Assembly: GCF_014109805.1 (NCBI RefSeq)
Contig: NZ_CP059400.1
Location: 714,001-778,000 of the forward strand
Direction of reading: 5' to 3'
DNA length: 64,000 nt
Source of the DNA: Legionella sp. PC1000
Lineage (GTDB): Bacteria > Pseudomonadota > Gammaproteobacteria > Legionellales > Legionellaceae
A program made the position numbers and the translations under genes. This document shows, piece after piece, positions 38,063 through 47,053 of this stretch (position 1 is its first letter; the number at the start of each line of letters is the position of its first letter). The notes under the pieces were generated by a model. That model did not search any database. It was not told where the DNA came from and was given only the letters and a program-made list of their open reading frames with translations.

Positions 38063-38608
38063 TTATCTCTTTCTTTTAAGTAATACATAAACTGCCCCAC
38101 TTCCTCCATCCTTGGGTAAAGCGCTATGAAATGCCAAGATTTCATCCATCTGTGGTAACCAGCGATTCAATAAATTCTTAATCACAGGAGGCGCACCGAG
38201 GTAGCCTCCTTTACCATGAATAATGAGTAGGCATTTTTTGCTGCTTTCTGCCTGAGTTTGAATAAAATGGCACAAGATATCACGGGCTTTTTCACTTTTT
38301 AAACCATGTAAATCCAAACGGGCTTCCCATGGGATTTTCCCATGTTTTAATGCTTTAAATTGTTGGTTGGAAAGACTCGGATGGGTATACGATAGAATGG
38401 TTTCAGAAAAAACGGTATCCACAATCATATCCGATAAGTAATATTCCTTTTTATCTTTGGTTTCCAGGGATTTATATTTTTTAGGCTGAATCGAAGGCTT
38501 GGGCGTCTCAACTTTTACCCGTTTTGTTTTTTCATTTAATGGTTTTACCGAACGCATGGATTCGCGAAATAAAGCTTTGTCCTCGTCGGTTAGAAAATCA
38601 TCAGCCAT
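38063..38608 (-). CDS. smrB: Smr-domain endonuclease SmrB (YfcN)
   Basis: Ribosome-collision endonuclease that cleaves mRNA between stalled ribosomes. After a charged N-terminal extension (residues 1-60), the Smr domain retains LDLHG (His101) and IIHGKGG (His131-Gly) and ends PKDGGSGAVYVLLKRKR. 181 residues, as in E. coli. Divergent from prmB-aroC, exactly as in Enterobacteria, which supports the name. A degenerate paralogue is encoded at 42220-42987. Confidence 0.88.
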   Translation of the reverse strand: MADDFLTDEDKALFRESMRSVKPLNEKTKRVKVETPKPSIQPKKYKSLETKDKKEYYLSDMIVDTVFSETILSYTHPSLSNQQFKALKHGKIPWEARLDLHGLKSEKARDILCHFIQTQAESSKKCLLIIHGKGGYLGAPPVIKNLLNRWLPQMDEILAFHSALPKDGGSGAVYVLLKRKR

Positions 38609-38826
38609 TTTTTACTAGAAATGATTAAGTGATAATTGAAGTATAACTCAGGTTGTTGGGATGCTTGAATAGTAAAGCTTTGGAGTGTTACTTGAATCCG
38701 TCCAGTCTAATGAATTCGAAAGTTCTGTTTTGAAGCCTTGAGTTATACTATGCTGCCCAAGGTTACTACTTTTGTTGATTAACATAGGGTACAATTTGTA
38801 CCTTTCTGAGTGAGAATTAACATCCA

Positions 38827-39744
38827 ATGAGCAATTATATACTTAAAGAAATGGAAGAATTAGTTACAATTTTGGATTTTTTACGTTTTAGTGTGTCCTG
38901 TGCAATGAATGCGAATTTATATTATGGTCATGGCACCGATAATGCTTGGGATGATATGCATTCATTGATTCTGAGAAGCTTGTTTTTGCCTTATGATTTA
39001 GAACCAAACTGGCTTAATGCACGTTTAACGGCCAGTGAAAAAAAACATTTACATCAGCAATTGGAAAAGCGCATCAATCAACGGGTACCCGTTCCCTATT
39101 TGATTAAAGAAGCCTATTTTTGTGATATTCCCTTTTATGTAGATGAACGTGTTCTTATTCCTCGCTCGCCAATTGCCGAGCTCATCAAACATGAATTTTC
39201 TCCCTGGTGTGATGCGAATAAAGTACATCGTATTTTGGACTTGTGTACTGGCAGCGCATGCATCGCTATAGCGTGTTGCTATGCTTTTCCTGAAGCAGAG
39301 GTTGATGCAGTGGATATTTCCAGTGAAGCACTTGCGGTGGCTGCAATTAATCGTGAACGATTAGGGGTTGAGGACCAACTTACTTTAATTGAATCAGATT
39401 GTTTCTCGAAAGTGCCTCAATTAGGCTATGATTTAATTGTTAGTAATCCTCCTTATGTAGGTAAGGAAGAAATGCAAACGTTACCTGATGAGTTTCGTCA
39501 TGAGCCTGTTTTGGCTTTGGAAACAAGTAATAATGGGTTGGCTATTGTTGAAACAATTCTCCATAATGCCCATGATTATTTAAATGAACACGGCATTTTG
39601 ATTGTGGAAGTGGGGAATAGTGAAACAGCTTTATGTCAGGCTTATCCTCAAGTCCCTTTCACTTGGCTTGAAATGAGTCATGGCGGGCATGGCGTATTTT
39701 TATTAACAAAGCAACAACTGGAAGAGTACTTTAATGTCCGGTAA
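38827..39744 (+). CDS. prmB: Ribosomal protein L3 N5-glutamine methyltransferase
   Basis: Methylates a glutamine of ribosomal protein L3. The SAM motif [15 protein letters not shown] (about residues 138-152) and the glutamine-binding NPPY in [11 protein letters not shown] separate it from generic methyltransferases. The adjacent aroC distinguishes it from PrmC, which is also present at 11449. 305 residues; an internal ATG at 38851 is an alternative start. It overlaps aroC by 11 bases. Confidence 0.93.
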   Translation: MSNYILKEMEELVTILDFLRFSVSCAMNANLYYGHGTDNAWDDMHSLILRSLFLPYDLEPNWLNARLTASEKKHLHQQLEKRINQRVPVPYLIKEAYFCDIPFYVDERVLIPRSPIAELIKHEFSPWCDANKVHRILDLCTGSACIAIACCYAFPEAEVDAVDISSEALAVAAINRERLGVEDQLTLIESDCFSKVPQLGYDLIVSNPPYVGKEEMQTLPDEFRHEPVLALETSNNGLAIVETILHNAHDYLNEHGILIVEVGNSETALCQAYPQVPFTWLEMSHGGHGVFLLTKQQLEEYFNVR

Positions 39745-40795
39745 TACATTTGGAACTTTATTTGCAGTAACCACTTTTGGGGAAAGCCATGGCCCGGCTA
39801 TTGGTTGTGTGGTTGACGGCTGCCCTCCAGGGCTGCACCTGCGAGAAGAAGACATCCAGCCCTTTCTGGACAAACGCAAACCTGGACAATCCAAATACAC
39901 AACACAACGCAGGGAAGAGGATAAGGTCCAGATTCTTTCTGGTGTTTTTGAAGGTAAAACTACAGGTGCGCCTATTGCCTTGTTAATTCATAATACCGAT
40001 CAACGATCCCGGGATTATGAAGAAATCAAAAATTTATTTCGTCCGGGACATGCAGATTTTACGTATCATCATAAATACGGTCATCGAGATTATCGTGGAG
40101 GCGGTCGATCTTCAGCGCGAGAAACCGCAGCACGTGTAGCAGCTGGAGCAATTGCACGTTTGTATTTACAACAACATCTAAACCTGGAAATAGTGGGTTA
40201 CTTACAGCAGATGGGCGATTTGGTTTTGCACTTTGCAGATGAGGCAGAAATTAATAATAATCCTTTTTTCTGTCCCAATGCGACTCAAATTCAGGATCTT
40301 GCTGATGCAATTGAGAGCTTAAGAAGGCAAGGAGATTCGGCAGGGGCTCGGGTGAAGGTAATTGCTAAAAATGTACCTGTAGGATTGGGCGATCCTGTGT
40401 TTGATAAACTGGATGCAACATTAGCTTACGCGATGATGTCTATTAATGCAGTTAAAGGTGTTGAGGTAGGTGCAGGATTTTCAGCAGTAAATCAGTTAGG
40501 TTCAGCACATCGCGATCAAATGTCACGACAAGGCTTTCTTAGTAACCATGCTGGTGGAATACTAGGGGGCATTTCTACAGGGCAAAATATAGAGATCAGT
40601 ATTGCATTAAAACCTACATCGAGTATAACTACTCCAGGAAAAACGATCGATGTTTTTGGTGATGAAGTGACTGTAATCACTAAAGGTCGGCATGATCCTT
40701 GTGTGGGGATCAGAGCGGTGCCAATAGCCGAAGCAATGATGGCTTTAGTGTTGATGGATCATTATTTGAGACATAAGGCATTAATCAATAAATAA
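39734..40795 (+). CDS. aroC: Chorismate synthase
   Basis: Last common step of aromatic amino acid synthesis, converting EPSP to chorismate with reduced FMN. The signature [18 protein letters not shown] lies at the N-terminus, with [10 protein letters not shown] and [10 protein letters not shown], then [11 protein letters not shown] and [14 protein letters not shown]. 353 residues, normal. Its start lies inside the end of prmB, so the two are translationally coupled. An R3 palindrome follows. Confidence 0.96.
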   Translation: MSGNTFGTLFAVTTFGESHGPAIGCVVDGCPPGLHLREEDIQPFLDKRKPGQSKYTTQRREEDKVQILSGVFEGKTTGAPIALLIHNTDQRSRDYEEIKNLFRPGHADFTYHHKYGHRDYRGGGRSSARETAARVAAGAIARLYLQQHLNLEIVGYLQQMGDLVLHFADEAEINNNPFFCPNATQIQDLADAIESLRRQGDSAGARVKVIAKNVPVGLGDPVFDKLDATLAYAMMSINAVKGVEVGAGFSAVNQLGSAHRDQMSRQGFLSNHAGGILGGISTGQNIEISIALKPTSSITTPGKTIDVFGDEVTVITKGRHDPCVGIRAVPIAEAMMALVLMDHYLRHKALINK

Positions 40796-40810
40796 TTGTT
40801 TCTAAAAATG

Positions 40811-40915
40811 CCTACATGCCGCGCTTTATGCGCGGTATCCATAGAACGCACAAGAAAATAGACGCTGAAAACGGCTCAGATCTTCTGGGTACCGCGCATA
40901 AAGCGCGGTACGTAA
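40811..40915. repeat. R3 palindrome between aroC and asd
   Basis: CTACATGCCGCGCTTTATG..GCGGTATCC against GGTACCGCGCATAAAGCGCGG..TACGTAAG. It occupies the gap between two co-directional genes. Confidence 0.88.
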
Positions 40916-40979
40916 GATGGACATAATGAGATTATGTTTCCCTTTAGTGGAAATACTTAAGAATATAGAAGAGGTAAAA

Positions 40980-42002
40980 ATGAGCAGAGAATTAAATGTA
41001 GCCATAGTTGGCGCCACTGGTGCAGTTGGTGAAACTTTTTTAACTGTATTGGAAGAGCGAGATTTTCCTATAAAGACTCTTTATCCATTAGCTAGTTCTC
41101 GTTCTGTAGGAAAAACGGTAACGTTTAAAAATAAGCAATTGGACGTATTAGACCTCGCCGAATTTGATTTTAGTCAGGCTGATATTGCCTTATTCTCAGC
41201 AGGCGGTTCTGTATCTAAAGAATATGCGCCTAAGGCTGCTGCAAGCGGATGTGTGGTTGTCGATAATAGTTCTTGTTTTCGTTATGAAGCGGATATTCCT
41301 CTGGTTGTTCCGGAAGTTAACCCACATCGTATTGCTGAATATAAAAAGAGAGGGATTATTGCCAACCCCAATTGCTCTACGATTCAAATGGTAGTTGCTC
41401 TGAAGCCTTTGTATGATGCAGCAGGAATTACTCGTATTAATGTCGCGACCTATCAATCTGTTTCGGGCACTGGAAAAAAAGCCATTAGTGAATTGGTTTC
41501 ACAAGTAGGGGATCTTTTGAATGGCCGACCTGCCAAGGTTAGCGTTTATCCCCAGCAAATTGCGTTTAACGCAATCCCGCATATTGATCAATTTGAAGAG
41601 AATGGTTATACCCGTGAAGAAATGAAAATGCTGTGGGAAACCCGTAAGATTATGGAAGATGACAGTATTATGGTCAATCCTACAGCGGTTAGAGTACCCG
41701 TTATTTATGGACACTCCGAAGCCATTCATTTGGAACTAAAAAAACCTTTGACTGCTGAAGAGGCGCGTCACGTTCTTTCTAAAGCTCCAGGTGTTAAAGT
41801 GGTGGATAATGTGAGTAAAGCAAGTTATCCAACTGCAATAAAAAATGCGATAGGCCATGATGAAGTATTTGTTGGTCGAATCCGGCAAGATATTTCCCAT
41901 CCAAATGGACTAAATTTGTGGGTAGTCGCAGATAATATTCGCAAAGGTGCTGCCTCTAATGCCGTGCAAATTGCTGAAATACTACAACGAGAATATTTAT
42001 AG
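40980..42002 (+). CDS. asd: Aspartate-semialdehyde dehydrogenase
   Basis: Reduces aspartyl phosphate to the semialdehyde feeding lysine, diaminopimelate, methionine and threonine synthesis. NADP fold VAIVGATGAVGETFL is at the N-terminus, the catalytic cysteine is in IIANPNCSTIQMV (near residue 130), and the substrate block includes YQSVSGTGKKAI. I chose ATG 40980 with AGAGG nine bases upstream (340 residues). A frame from 40917 adds a tail encoded by the edge of the R3 repeat. Confidence 0.95.
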   Translation: MSRELNVAIVGATGAVGETFLTVLEERDFPIKTLYPLASSRSVGKTVTFKNKQLDVLDLAEFDFSQADIALFSAGGSVSKEYAPKAAASGCVVVDNSSCFRYEADIPLVVPEVNPHRIAEYKKRGIIANPNCSTIQMVVALKPLYDAAGITRINVATYQSVSGTGKKAISELVSQVGDLLNGRPAKVSVYPQQIAFNAIPHIDQFEENGYTREEMKMLWETRKIMEDDSIMVNPTAVRVPVIYGHSEAIHLELKKPLTAEEARHVLSKAPGVKVVDNVSKASYPTAIKNAIGHDEVFVGRIRQDISHPNGLNLWVVADNIRKGAASNAVQIAEILQREYL

Positions 42003-42016
42003 TTTTAATTTCTACT

Positions 42017-42152
42017 GGCCTATTCAAAATCGCTAGATTATGTCGTGCGGTCTTGATTTTCACACATCGAAGCAGCATATATACAAGTATGTGGGTATCG
42101 GAGCACAGAAAATCAAGACCGCGGACAAGGTGGTAGAATTGTAAATAGGCCC
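42017..42152. repeat. R5 palindrome after asd
   Basis: GGCCTATT...GCGGTCTTGATTTTC on the left and GAAAATCAAGACCGC...GAATTGTAAATAGGCC on the right; the inner 15 bases of each arm are perfectly complementary. A long imperfect stem of the R5 family. Confidence 0.75.
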
Positions 42153-42173
42153 TAAAAAATCCTCCTACTTTTT

Positions 42174-42190
42174 ATAACGTACGTTATACT
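42174..42190 (+). promoter_or_regulatory. ATAACGTACGTTAT palindrome overlapping a -10
   Basis: A 14-bp perfect palindrome (42174-42187) whose right end merges with TATACT (42185-42190), about 30 bases upstream of the Smr-paralogue start. This is the expected geometry for a repressor operator on the smr-like/ankH operon. Confidence 0.5.
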
Positions 42191-42219
42191 TTGATTAACA
42201 CGATTGGATTTTTGAAAAT

Positions 42220-42987
42220 ATGCTAAATGAATATTATTTAACCGATGATATCGAAGAACCGGTTCTTGCGAGTAGTATTTTATCTTATGTTACTCCCAAT
42301 GTTTCTGCAAAACGGTATCATGAATTAAAAACAGGATATATGCACTGGGATGCAAAATTGGACCTTTCTGGGTTAGAGCCAGAGAGTGCCCGTAATTCCT
42401 TGTTGAAATTCATTCGCAAGCAGGTGAAAAATAATATAAAGTGCGTACTCATTATTCATGGTGTAGATGGTCCTAAAAATACTCTCCCCCTACTAAAGAA
42501 TTTAATCAATCACTGGTTACCGCAAATTATAGAGGTTGCTGCTTTTCACAGCGCACAACCTAAAGATGGTGGCACTGGCGCAGTGTATGTTTTGCTCAAA
42601 ACAACACAGGATCTTCCGAAACCAACTCGCATCGAAAAAAGCACTTCCTTTTTAGTTGCTGAAACTAAAGCTATGGAGCGACAGAGACGTTTGGCCGAAC
42701 AGCAAGGGGAACGGAGGATCGCATTAGTGAAAGCGCGAGAACACTCTGACTATGAGGCTCAGCCCGGTCCTGAAGGGGAATTGCAAAATAATATTTTACA
42801 ACATCCAGCATTAGATAGTCAGCGTTTTGACGGGGTGGATACTCCTTTAAACCCTGAGCCCCCATTAAATACTGAGGCGCGACGAGAATATGATAATGAA
42901 CGACGCAATCAGGAACAAGAAAAACAACTGCGTTTAGGTCATATGCCAAAATTCACTAATACCCCTAAACCTAGAGGTCCTTATTAA
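42220..42987 (+). CDS. Degenerate Smr-domain paralogue coupled to ankH
   Basis: 255 residues. Residues 5-125 align without gaps to the SmrB encoded at 38063, for example YYLTDDIEEPVLASSILSY against YYLSDMIVDTVFSETILSY. However, the catalytic LDLHG reads LDLSG (Ser50) and HGKGG reads HGVDG after His80, so nuclease activity is doubtful. The N-terminal extension of SmrB is lost. A new hydrophilic C-terminal half (about 130-255, rich in Glu, Arg, Gln and Pro, ending KFTNTPKPRGPY) replaces it. Its TAA overlaps the ankH ATG (TAATG), so the two are translationally coupled. It may be a former smrB duplicate recruited as a partner, regulator or co-effector of AnkH. Confidence 0.78.
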   Translation: MLNEYYLTDDIEEPVLASSILSYVTPNVSAKRYHELKTGYMHWDAKLDLSGLEPESARNSLLKFIRKQVKNNIKCVLIIHGVDGPKNTLPLLKNLINHWLPQIIEVAAFHSAQPKDGGTGAVYVLLKTTQDLPKPTRIEKSTSFLVAETKAMERQRRLAEQQGERRIALVKAREHSDYEAQPGPEGELQNNILQHPALDSQRFDGVDTPLNPEPPLNTEARREYDNERRNQEQEKQLRLGHMPKFTNTPKPRGPY

Positions 42988-44390
42988 TGACAATAGCAAG
43001 TGACATAATCAGTCATCGAATGCCTGATTTTGAAGCTTACCTTCGAGCAGGAGAATCATTAGATGACATTGATGAATACGGTTTTACCCCTTTAATTGAA
43101 TGTGCGATTACGCGTCAAATTGAAATTGCTGAGCAATTAATTGCTCGTAAAGTTGACGTAAATAAAGCAGATGTAACAGGGCGGACTCCTTTACATTGGG
43201 CGGTGGATAATAATGATGTTACGATGGCGCAATTGTTATTAAATAATGGTGCAGACCCCAACGCCTATACGCGCAATGGACTTTCTGTTTTGGTTTATCC
43301 TGTATTGCGTAATCAAGAAACACTCAAACATTTACTGTATCAAAATGGAGCTAAACTCGATTTTGCCCTTGATTTTATTAATGGCAAATTAATAGGGCAT
43401 CGTTTTGAACTACAAGGTGATGTAGATATAGTCAATGCCAAGGGTGAATTTATTGAACTGGACTATGAGGGGTTCATTCTTGAATTTACTGTTGCAGTAA
43501 TAAGAGATGCCTTGAGGCGTTTTATCAGCAGTTATTCAACCCGGCATTTGCGCGAGTATTTTCCGTTAGCCCATGTCATTATGGATGCATTTTTGCTTGC
43601 AGAAGAGCTTTTGCAATATCAGCATTTGCCTTTTCTGGATAAACAACACATGCAGCGGCTGAATGAATTATTAAAAGCGCCTATGTTAATTCTTCCGGCA
43701 GCAAGTCGCGGCCACGCCATGGGTTTTATTCGCTTTGGTCAATGGTGGGCTAAAATTGATCGAGGTGAAAATAGTCTGCAGGAAGGAAGCGTGAATATCT
43801 ATAAAATTACTTCTCCTGAGGCATTCAATGCGCGGTTTTTACAAAATTTTCTTTATAAAAAACAAGCAAGACGTTATTTTCACCAGCAGATCAATCAGCA
43901 ATTAGGTTTAGTTCCGCTGGCAAAAATGCCGATTAGTTCACAAATAAGCGGCAATTGTTCTTGGGCTAATATACAAGCGATTGTGGCAGTTGCCTATGCG
44001 ATTCAAGGATTGGAAAAAAGCAATTTTTTTAATTCGGACTCTGCTATGGCCTTTTATAATGAGTGGGTAGCGTGGGATAAAGAACGAGCTATAGATGAAT
44101 GCATCCAACGCTTTTATTTGGCTAGCCCTGTGCGTAAAGCAAGTATCGCGGCAATGTTAGGGGGCGTTTTATTTCAAGCATGTAATTACGCGAACAAGCG
44201 ACATTTAGAAATGGCGGAGAAAATTCTTAAAATTTTAACTCTCCCTGATTATGAATACATTTTGAAAAGTTATCTTGAAGAATATTGTATTAAACGATTA
44301 ACAAAAAAAGGGAATAATTTACTTAAAATCCTCGATGATTGTGGGATTAATCCTAATATTGGTGTTAATCCTATTGCCACGGATTTATGA
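42987..44390 (+). CDS. ankH: Ankyrin-repeat Dot/Icm effector AnkH (LegA3)
   Basis: 467 residues. Three to four ankyrin repeats lie at about residues 27-125 (YGFTPLIECAITRQIEIAEQ, GRTPLHWAVDNNDVTMAQLL, NGLSVLVYPVLRNQETLKHL). The C-terminal domain has a cysteine-protease-like layout: SRGHAMGF with His243, KIDRGENS, and SGNCSWANIQ with Cys324. AnkH/LegA3 is one of the few effectors conserved across the genus. Published work describes a cysteine-protease-like pocket and a host target, LARP7, in transcription elongation control. The assignment rests on repeat placement, motifs and neighbours (asd, smr genes). Translationally coupled to the upstream Smr-like gene. About 1 kb of repeats follows. Confidence 0.8.
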   Translation: MTIASDIISHRMPDFEAYLRAGESLDDIDEYGFTPLIECAITRQIEIAEQLIARKVDVNKADVTGRTPLHWAVDNNDVTMAQLLLNNGADPNAYTRNGLSVLVYPVLRNQETLKHLLYQNGAKLDFALDFINGKLIGHRFELQGDVDIVNAKGEFIELDYEGFILEFTVAVIRDALRRFISSYSTRHLREYFPLAHVIMDAFLLAEELLQYQHLPFLDKQHMQRLNELLKAPMLILPAASRGHAMGFIRFGQWWAKIDRGENSLQEGSVNIYKITSPEAFNARFLQNFLYKKQARRYFHQQINQQLGLVPLAKMPISSQISGNCSWANIQAIVAVAYAIQGLEKSNFFNSDSAMAFYNEWVAWDKERAIDECIQRFYLASPVRKASIAAMLGGVLFQACNYANKRHLEMAEKILKILTLPDYEYILKSYLEEYCIKRLTKKGNNLLKILDDCGINPNIGVNPIATDL

Positions 44391-45420
44391 TTGTAGCCTA
44401 GGTGCAATGAACTTAATCTGATGCACATCGCTGAAAAACTAGTCCAGCTTTATTCCTACATCCCGCGGCTTGTCCCTGAGAGATGGCCACAAAAAGTGAC
44501 CATCTCTCAGGCATAAAGCGCGGTACGTAGAGAAATTTAAAGCAGTACGTAGAGAAACTTAAGTGGTACATGATAAATTTAAAAAACTGACGATCGTTCA
44601 GGGTCTGTTTACCTGAGGTATCGTCAGTTTTGAGAAACCTCCACTAAATTTTTCGCCTACCTACCGCGCTTAATTTCTTCGTCTACGTACCGCGCTTTAT
44701 GCGCGGTATCCAGGGGATCTTGTTATAGAAATGCTCAGCGGCATCTTAAATATCGTTCTGGATACCGCGCATAAAGCGCGGTACGTAGGAAAGCAGTACG
44801 TAGAGAAACTTAAGTGGTACATGATAAATTTAAAAAACTGACGATCGTTCAGGGTCTGTTTACCTGAGGTATCGTCAGTTTTGAGAAACCTCCACTAAAT
44901 TTTTCGCCTACCTACCGCGCTTAATTTCTTCGTCTACGTACCGCGCTTTATGCGCGGTATCCAGGGGATGTTGCTATAGAAATGCTCAGCGGCATCTTAC
45001 AATATCGTTCTGGATACCGCGCATAAAGCGCGGTACGTAGGAAAGCAGTACGTAGAGAAATTTAAGCAGTACGTAGAGAAATTTAAGCGGTACGTAGAGA
45101 AACTTAAGTGGTACATGATAAATTTAAAAAACTGACGATCGTTCAGGGCTTGTCCGCGGGGCGTAGGGCACAGATGTGAGCAAGAGACACCGGCTTGTCC
45201 GAGGGATCCAGGAAATCTGCGCAAACAATGGATCTTGCGGACAAGCCGGAATCTTCTATACATCGTTGAAAAACCAGTCCAGCTTTATTCCTACATCCCG
45301 CGGCTTGTCCGCGGGATCCAGAAGATCTGCGCTAAAACACTGGCCCCCGCGGACAAGCCGCGGGGCGTAGGCAGAGAGGTAATCAAGAGGTAGGTGCAGC
45401 TAGCGGCATTGGAGTTACAA
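44391..45420. repeat. Nested tandem array of R1/R2/R3/R4 repeats
   Basis: From left: R1-like GTAGCCTAGGTGCAATG; R2-left ending at 44474; the 15-bp hairpin (44475-44511); then two full R4/R3 composite units. R3 arms are at 44693-44788 and 44934-45040. The motif ACTGACGATCGTTCAG recurs at about 44586, 44837 and 45131, giving periods of 251 and 294 bases. The longer period reflects extra 21-bp units containing GTACGTAGAGAAA (45043-45110). Two further R2 palindromes (45190-45248 and 45295-45368) close the array. There is no credible coding sequence; the frames seen here are repeat translations. Confidence 0.9.
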
Positions 45421-45493
45421 AGCCTATTACACTTATTTTTTCAGCTATAATCAAAAGGTAAGAATTCTCTTATTTATAGATAGGGAGATCATT

Positions 45494-45676
45494 ATGTTAA
45501 AGTGGGCGCTCATCTTTTTAGTTGTCGCCATTGTTGCAGGTTTATTTGGTTTTCGTGGGATTGCGTCTACGGCTACAAGTATCGCCAAAGTGCTCTTCTT
45601 TTTGTTTATTATTATTTTCCTGTCATTATTAATTTTGAGTTTATTTGGAACTGCAACACTTAGTGCTGTGCCGTAA
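45494..45676 (+). CDS. DUF1328-family small membrane protein
   Basis: 60 residues with two transmembrane helices ([17 protein letters not shown], and [19 protein letters not shown]) separated by the family pattern [15 protein letters not shown]. Resembles E. coli YtjA. Function unknown; members are often stress-induced. ATG 45494 follows AGGGAGATC. A half-copy of R1 begins immediately after the stop. Confidence 0.85.
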   Translation: MLKWALIFLVVAIVAGLFGFRGIASTATSIAKVLFFLFIIIFLSLLILSLFGTATLSAVP

Positions 45677-45708
45677 CCTGGGTGATGCGAAGCGAAACCA
45701 GGAACGAA
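45677..45708. repeat. R1 half-copy
   Basis: GTAACCTGGGTGATGCGAAGCG followed by AAACCAGGAACG; one arm and a degenerate partner in the convergent gap before the alcohol dehydrogenase gene. Confidence 0.55.
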
Positions 45709-45797
45709 AATCGCTCTAAAAATCTCTGACAGACTACAATGTCAAAACAAGATTTCAATCCAACGTCTTGTACGAGAGTAGTTGCCAATAGAATTTT

Positions 45798-46844
45798 TTA
45801 GGACAGAGAAGCCATATCAATAACAAAACGATAGCGAACATCACTTTTCACGACACGTTCATATGCTTCGTTGACTTGGTGTATGGGGATTAATTCAATA
45901 TCCGATGCGATGTTGTGTTTGCCGCAAAAATCAAGCATTTCCTGAGTTTCTTTAATGCCTCCAATCATTGATCCAGCCAAGCTTCTTCGTCTGGATATCA
46001 TGGAAAATGGATTAACTGGGATGGATTCTTCTGGAATGCCAACTACGACCATGGTTCCATCACGTTTAAGTAATTTGATGTATTCATTCCAATCGATTTT
46101 AGCGGAAACAGTACAAATAATAAGATCAAAATAATTAGTTAATTTATGAAAGGTATCAGGATCCGAAGTAGCAAAGAAATGATCAGCGCCCATACGTTTG
46201 CCATCTGCTTCTTTATTCAGTGAATGGCTCAATACAGTTACTTCTGCCCCCATTGCATGGGCTAATTTGACTCCCATATGTCCAAGCCCCCCCAAACCTA
46301 AAATACCCACACGTTTTCCAGGACCAGCATGCCAATGTCTTAGAGGGGAATAAAGTGTGATTCCCGCACAAAGAAGCGGTGCTGCTGCATCCATAGGTAA
46401 ATTTTTAGGAATTCTTAGGACATAATTTTCATCCACTACAATTTTGGTAGAGTAGCCACCTTGAGTAAGATTACCGCTATGTCGCTCAGTATTGTTATAG
46501 GTTAAAGTCATTCCGTTCTCGCAAAACTGCTCCATTCCTTCATGGCAGTTTTCGCATTGTCGGCAAGAATCAACAAAACAACCAACTCCAACAGGATCAC
46601 CCACTTTAAACTGAGTAACGGATGAACCTACCTGACTGACTACACCAACAATTTCATGTCCTGGAACCATTGGAAATAAGGAGCCGCCCCATTCATCTTT
46701 CACTTGATGAATGTCTGAATGACAAATGCCGCAGTAATGGATGTCAATCAGTACATCATTTTTCCCAACGTCGCGCCGATCAAATGAAAAAGGGGTGAGT
46801 AGCGCTTTTGCGCTTTGAGCGGCATAGCCTTTTGCAGGTATCAT
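45798..46844 (-). CDS. Zinc-dependent alcohol/aldehyde dehydrogenase (MDR, cinnamyl-alcohol type)
   Basis: 348 residues, medium-chain dehydrogenase of the YahK/cinnamyl alcohol dehydrogenase group, reducing aldehydes with NADPH. Catalytic zinc: CGICHSDIH and GHEIVGVV; structural zinc: four Cys in [15 protein letters not shown]. The nucleotide fold is [17 protein letters not shown], with the group's typical [13 protein letters not shown] near the C-terminus. The physiological substrate cannot be inferred. Monocistronic; an R1 hairpin lies upstream between it and rne. Confidence 0.88.
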   Translation of the reverse strand: MIPAKGYAAQSAKALLTPFSFDRRDVGKNDVLIDIHYCGICHSDIHQVKDEWGGSLFPMVPGHEIVGVVSQVGSSVTQFKVGDPVGVGCFVDSCRQCENCHEGMEQFCENGMTLTYNNTERHSGNLTQGGYSTKIVVDENYVLRIPKNLPMDAAAPLLCAGITLYSPLRHWHAGPGKRVGILGLGGLGHMGVKLAHAMGAEVTVLSHSLNKEADGKRMGADHFFATSDPDTFHKLTNYFDLIICTVSAKIDWNEYIKLLKRDGTMVVVGIPEESIPVNPFSMISRRRSLAGSMIGGIKETQEMLDFCGKHNIASDIELIPIHQVNEAYERVVKSDVRYRFVIDMASLS

Positions 46845-46947
46845 TTAAAACTCTCCTTGTTTTATGGAAAAATTTTCTTGTTGTGGAATGAGGAAAACTA
46901 AAAATCTTGGATTCAATTTGTAAAGCGAATAAACTTTTAATTTAAAC

Positions 46948-47041
46948 TGTAGCCTGGGTGGAGCGCAACGGAACCCGGGTGATAAACAGTGATTTTTATC
47001 TGAGGCCCTGGGTTGCGGCTTGCGCCTCCACCCAGGCTACA
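46948..47041. repeat. R1 palindrome between rne and alcohol dehydrogenase gene
   Basis: GTAGCCTGGGTGGAGCGCAACG..GAACCCGGG against CCCTGGGTTGCGGC..GCGCCTCCACCCAGGCTAC. The matching GGAG/CTCC change in both arms is compensatory. It lies just after the rne stop on the minus strand. Confidence 0.9.
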
Positions 47042-47053
47042 ATTCTTTCAACT

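Noticed and set aside
38640-38740. Possible further R5 copy upstream of prmB
   Set aside because: Only short similarity to the R5 ends and no convincing pairing between the halves.
45043-45110. CRISPR-like array (21-bp tandem units)
   Set aside because: The units are directly adjacent with no spacers, are part of the R4 composite, and no cas genes are nearby.
44997-45370. Overlapping 60-90 codon frames on both strands in the repeat array
   Set aside because: They are translations of R2/R3/R4 palindromes, occur on both strands, and have no ribosome-binding site or codon bias.
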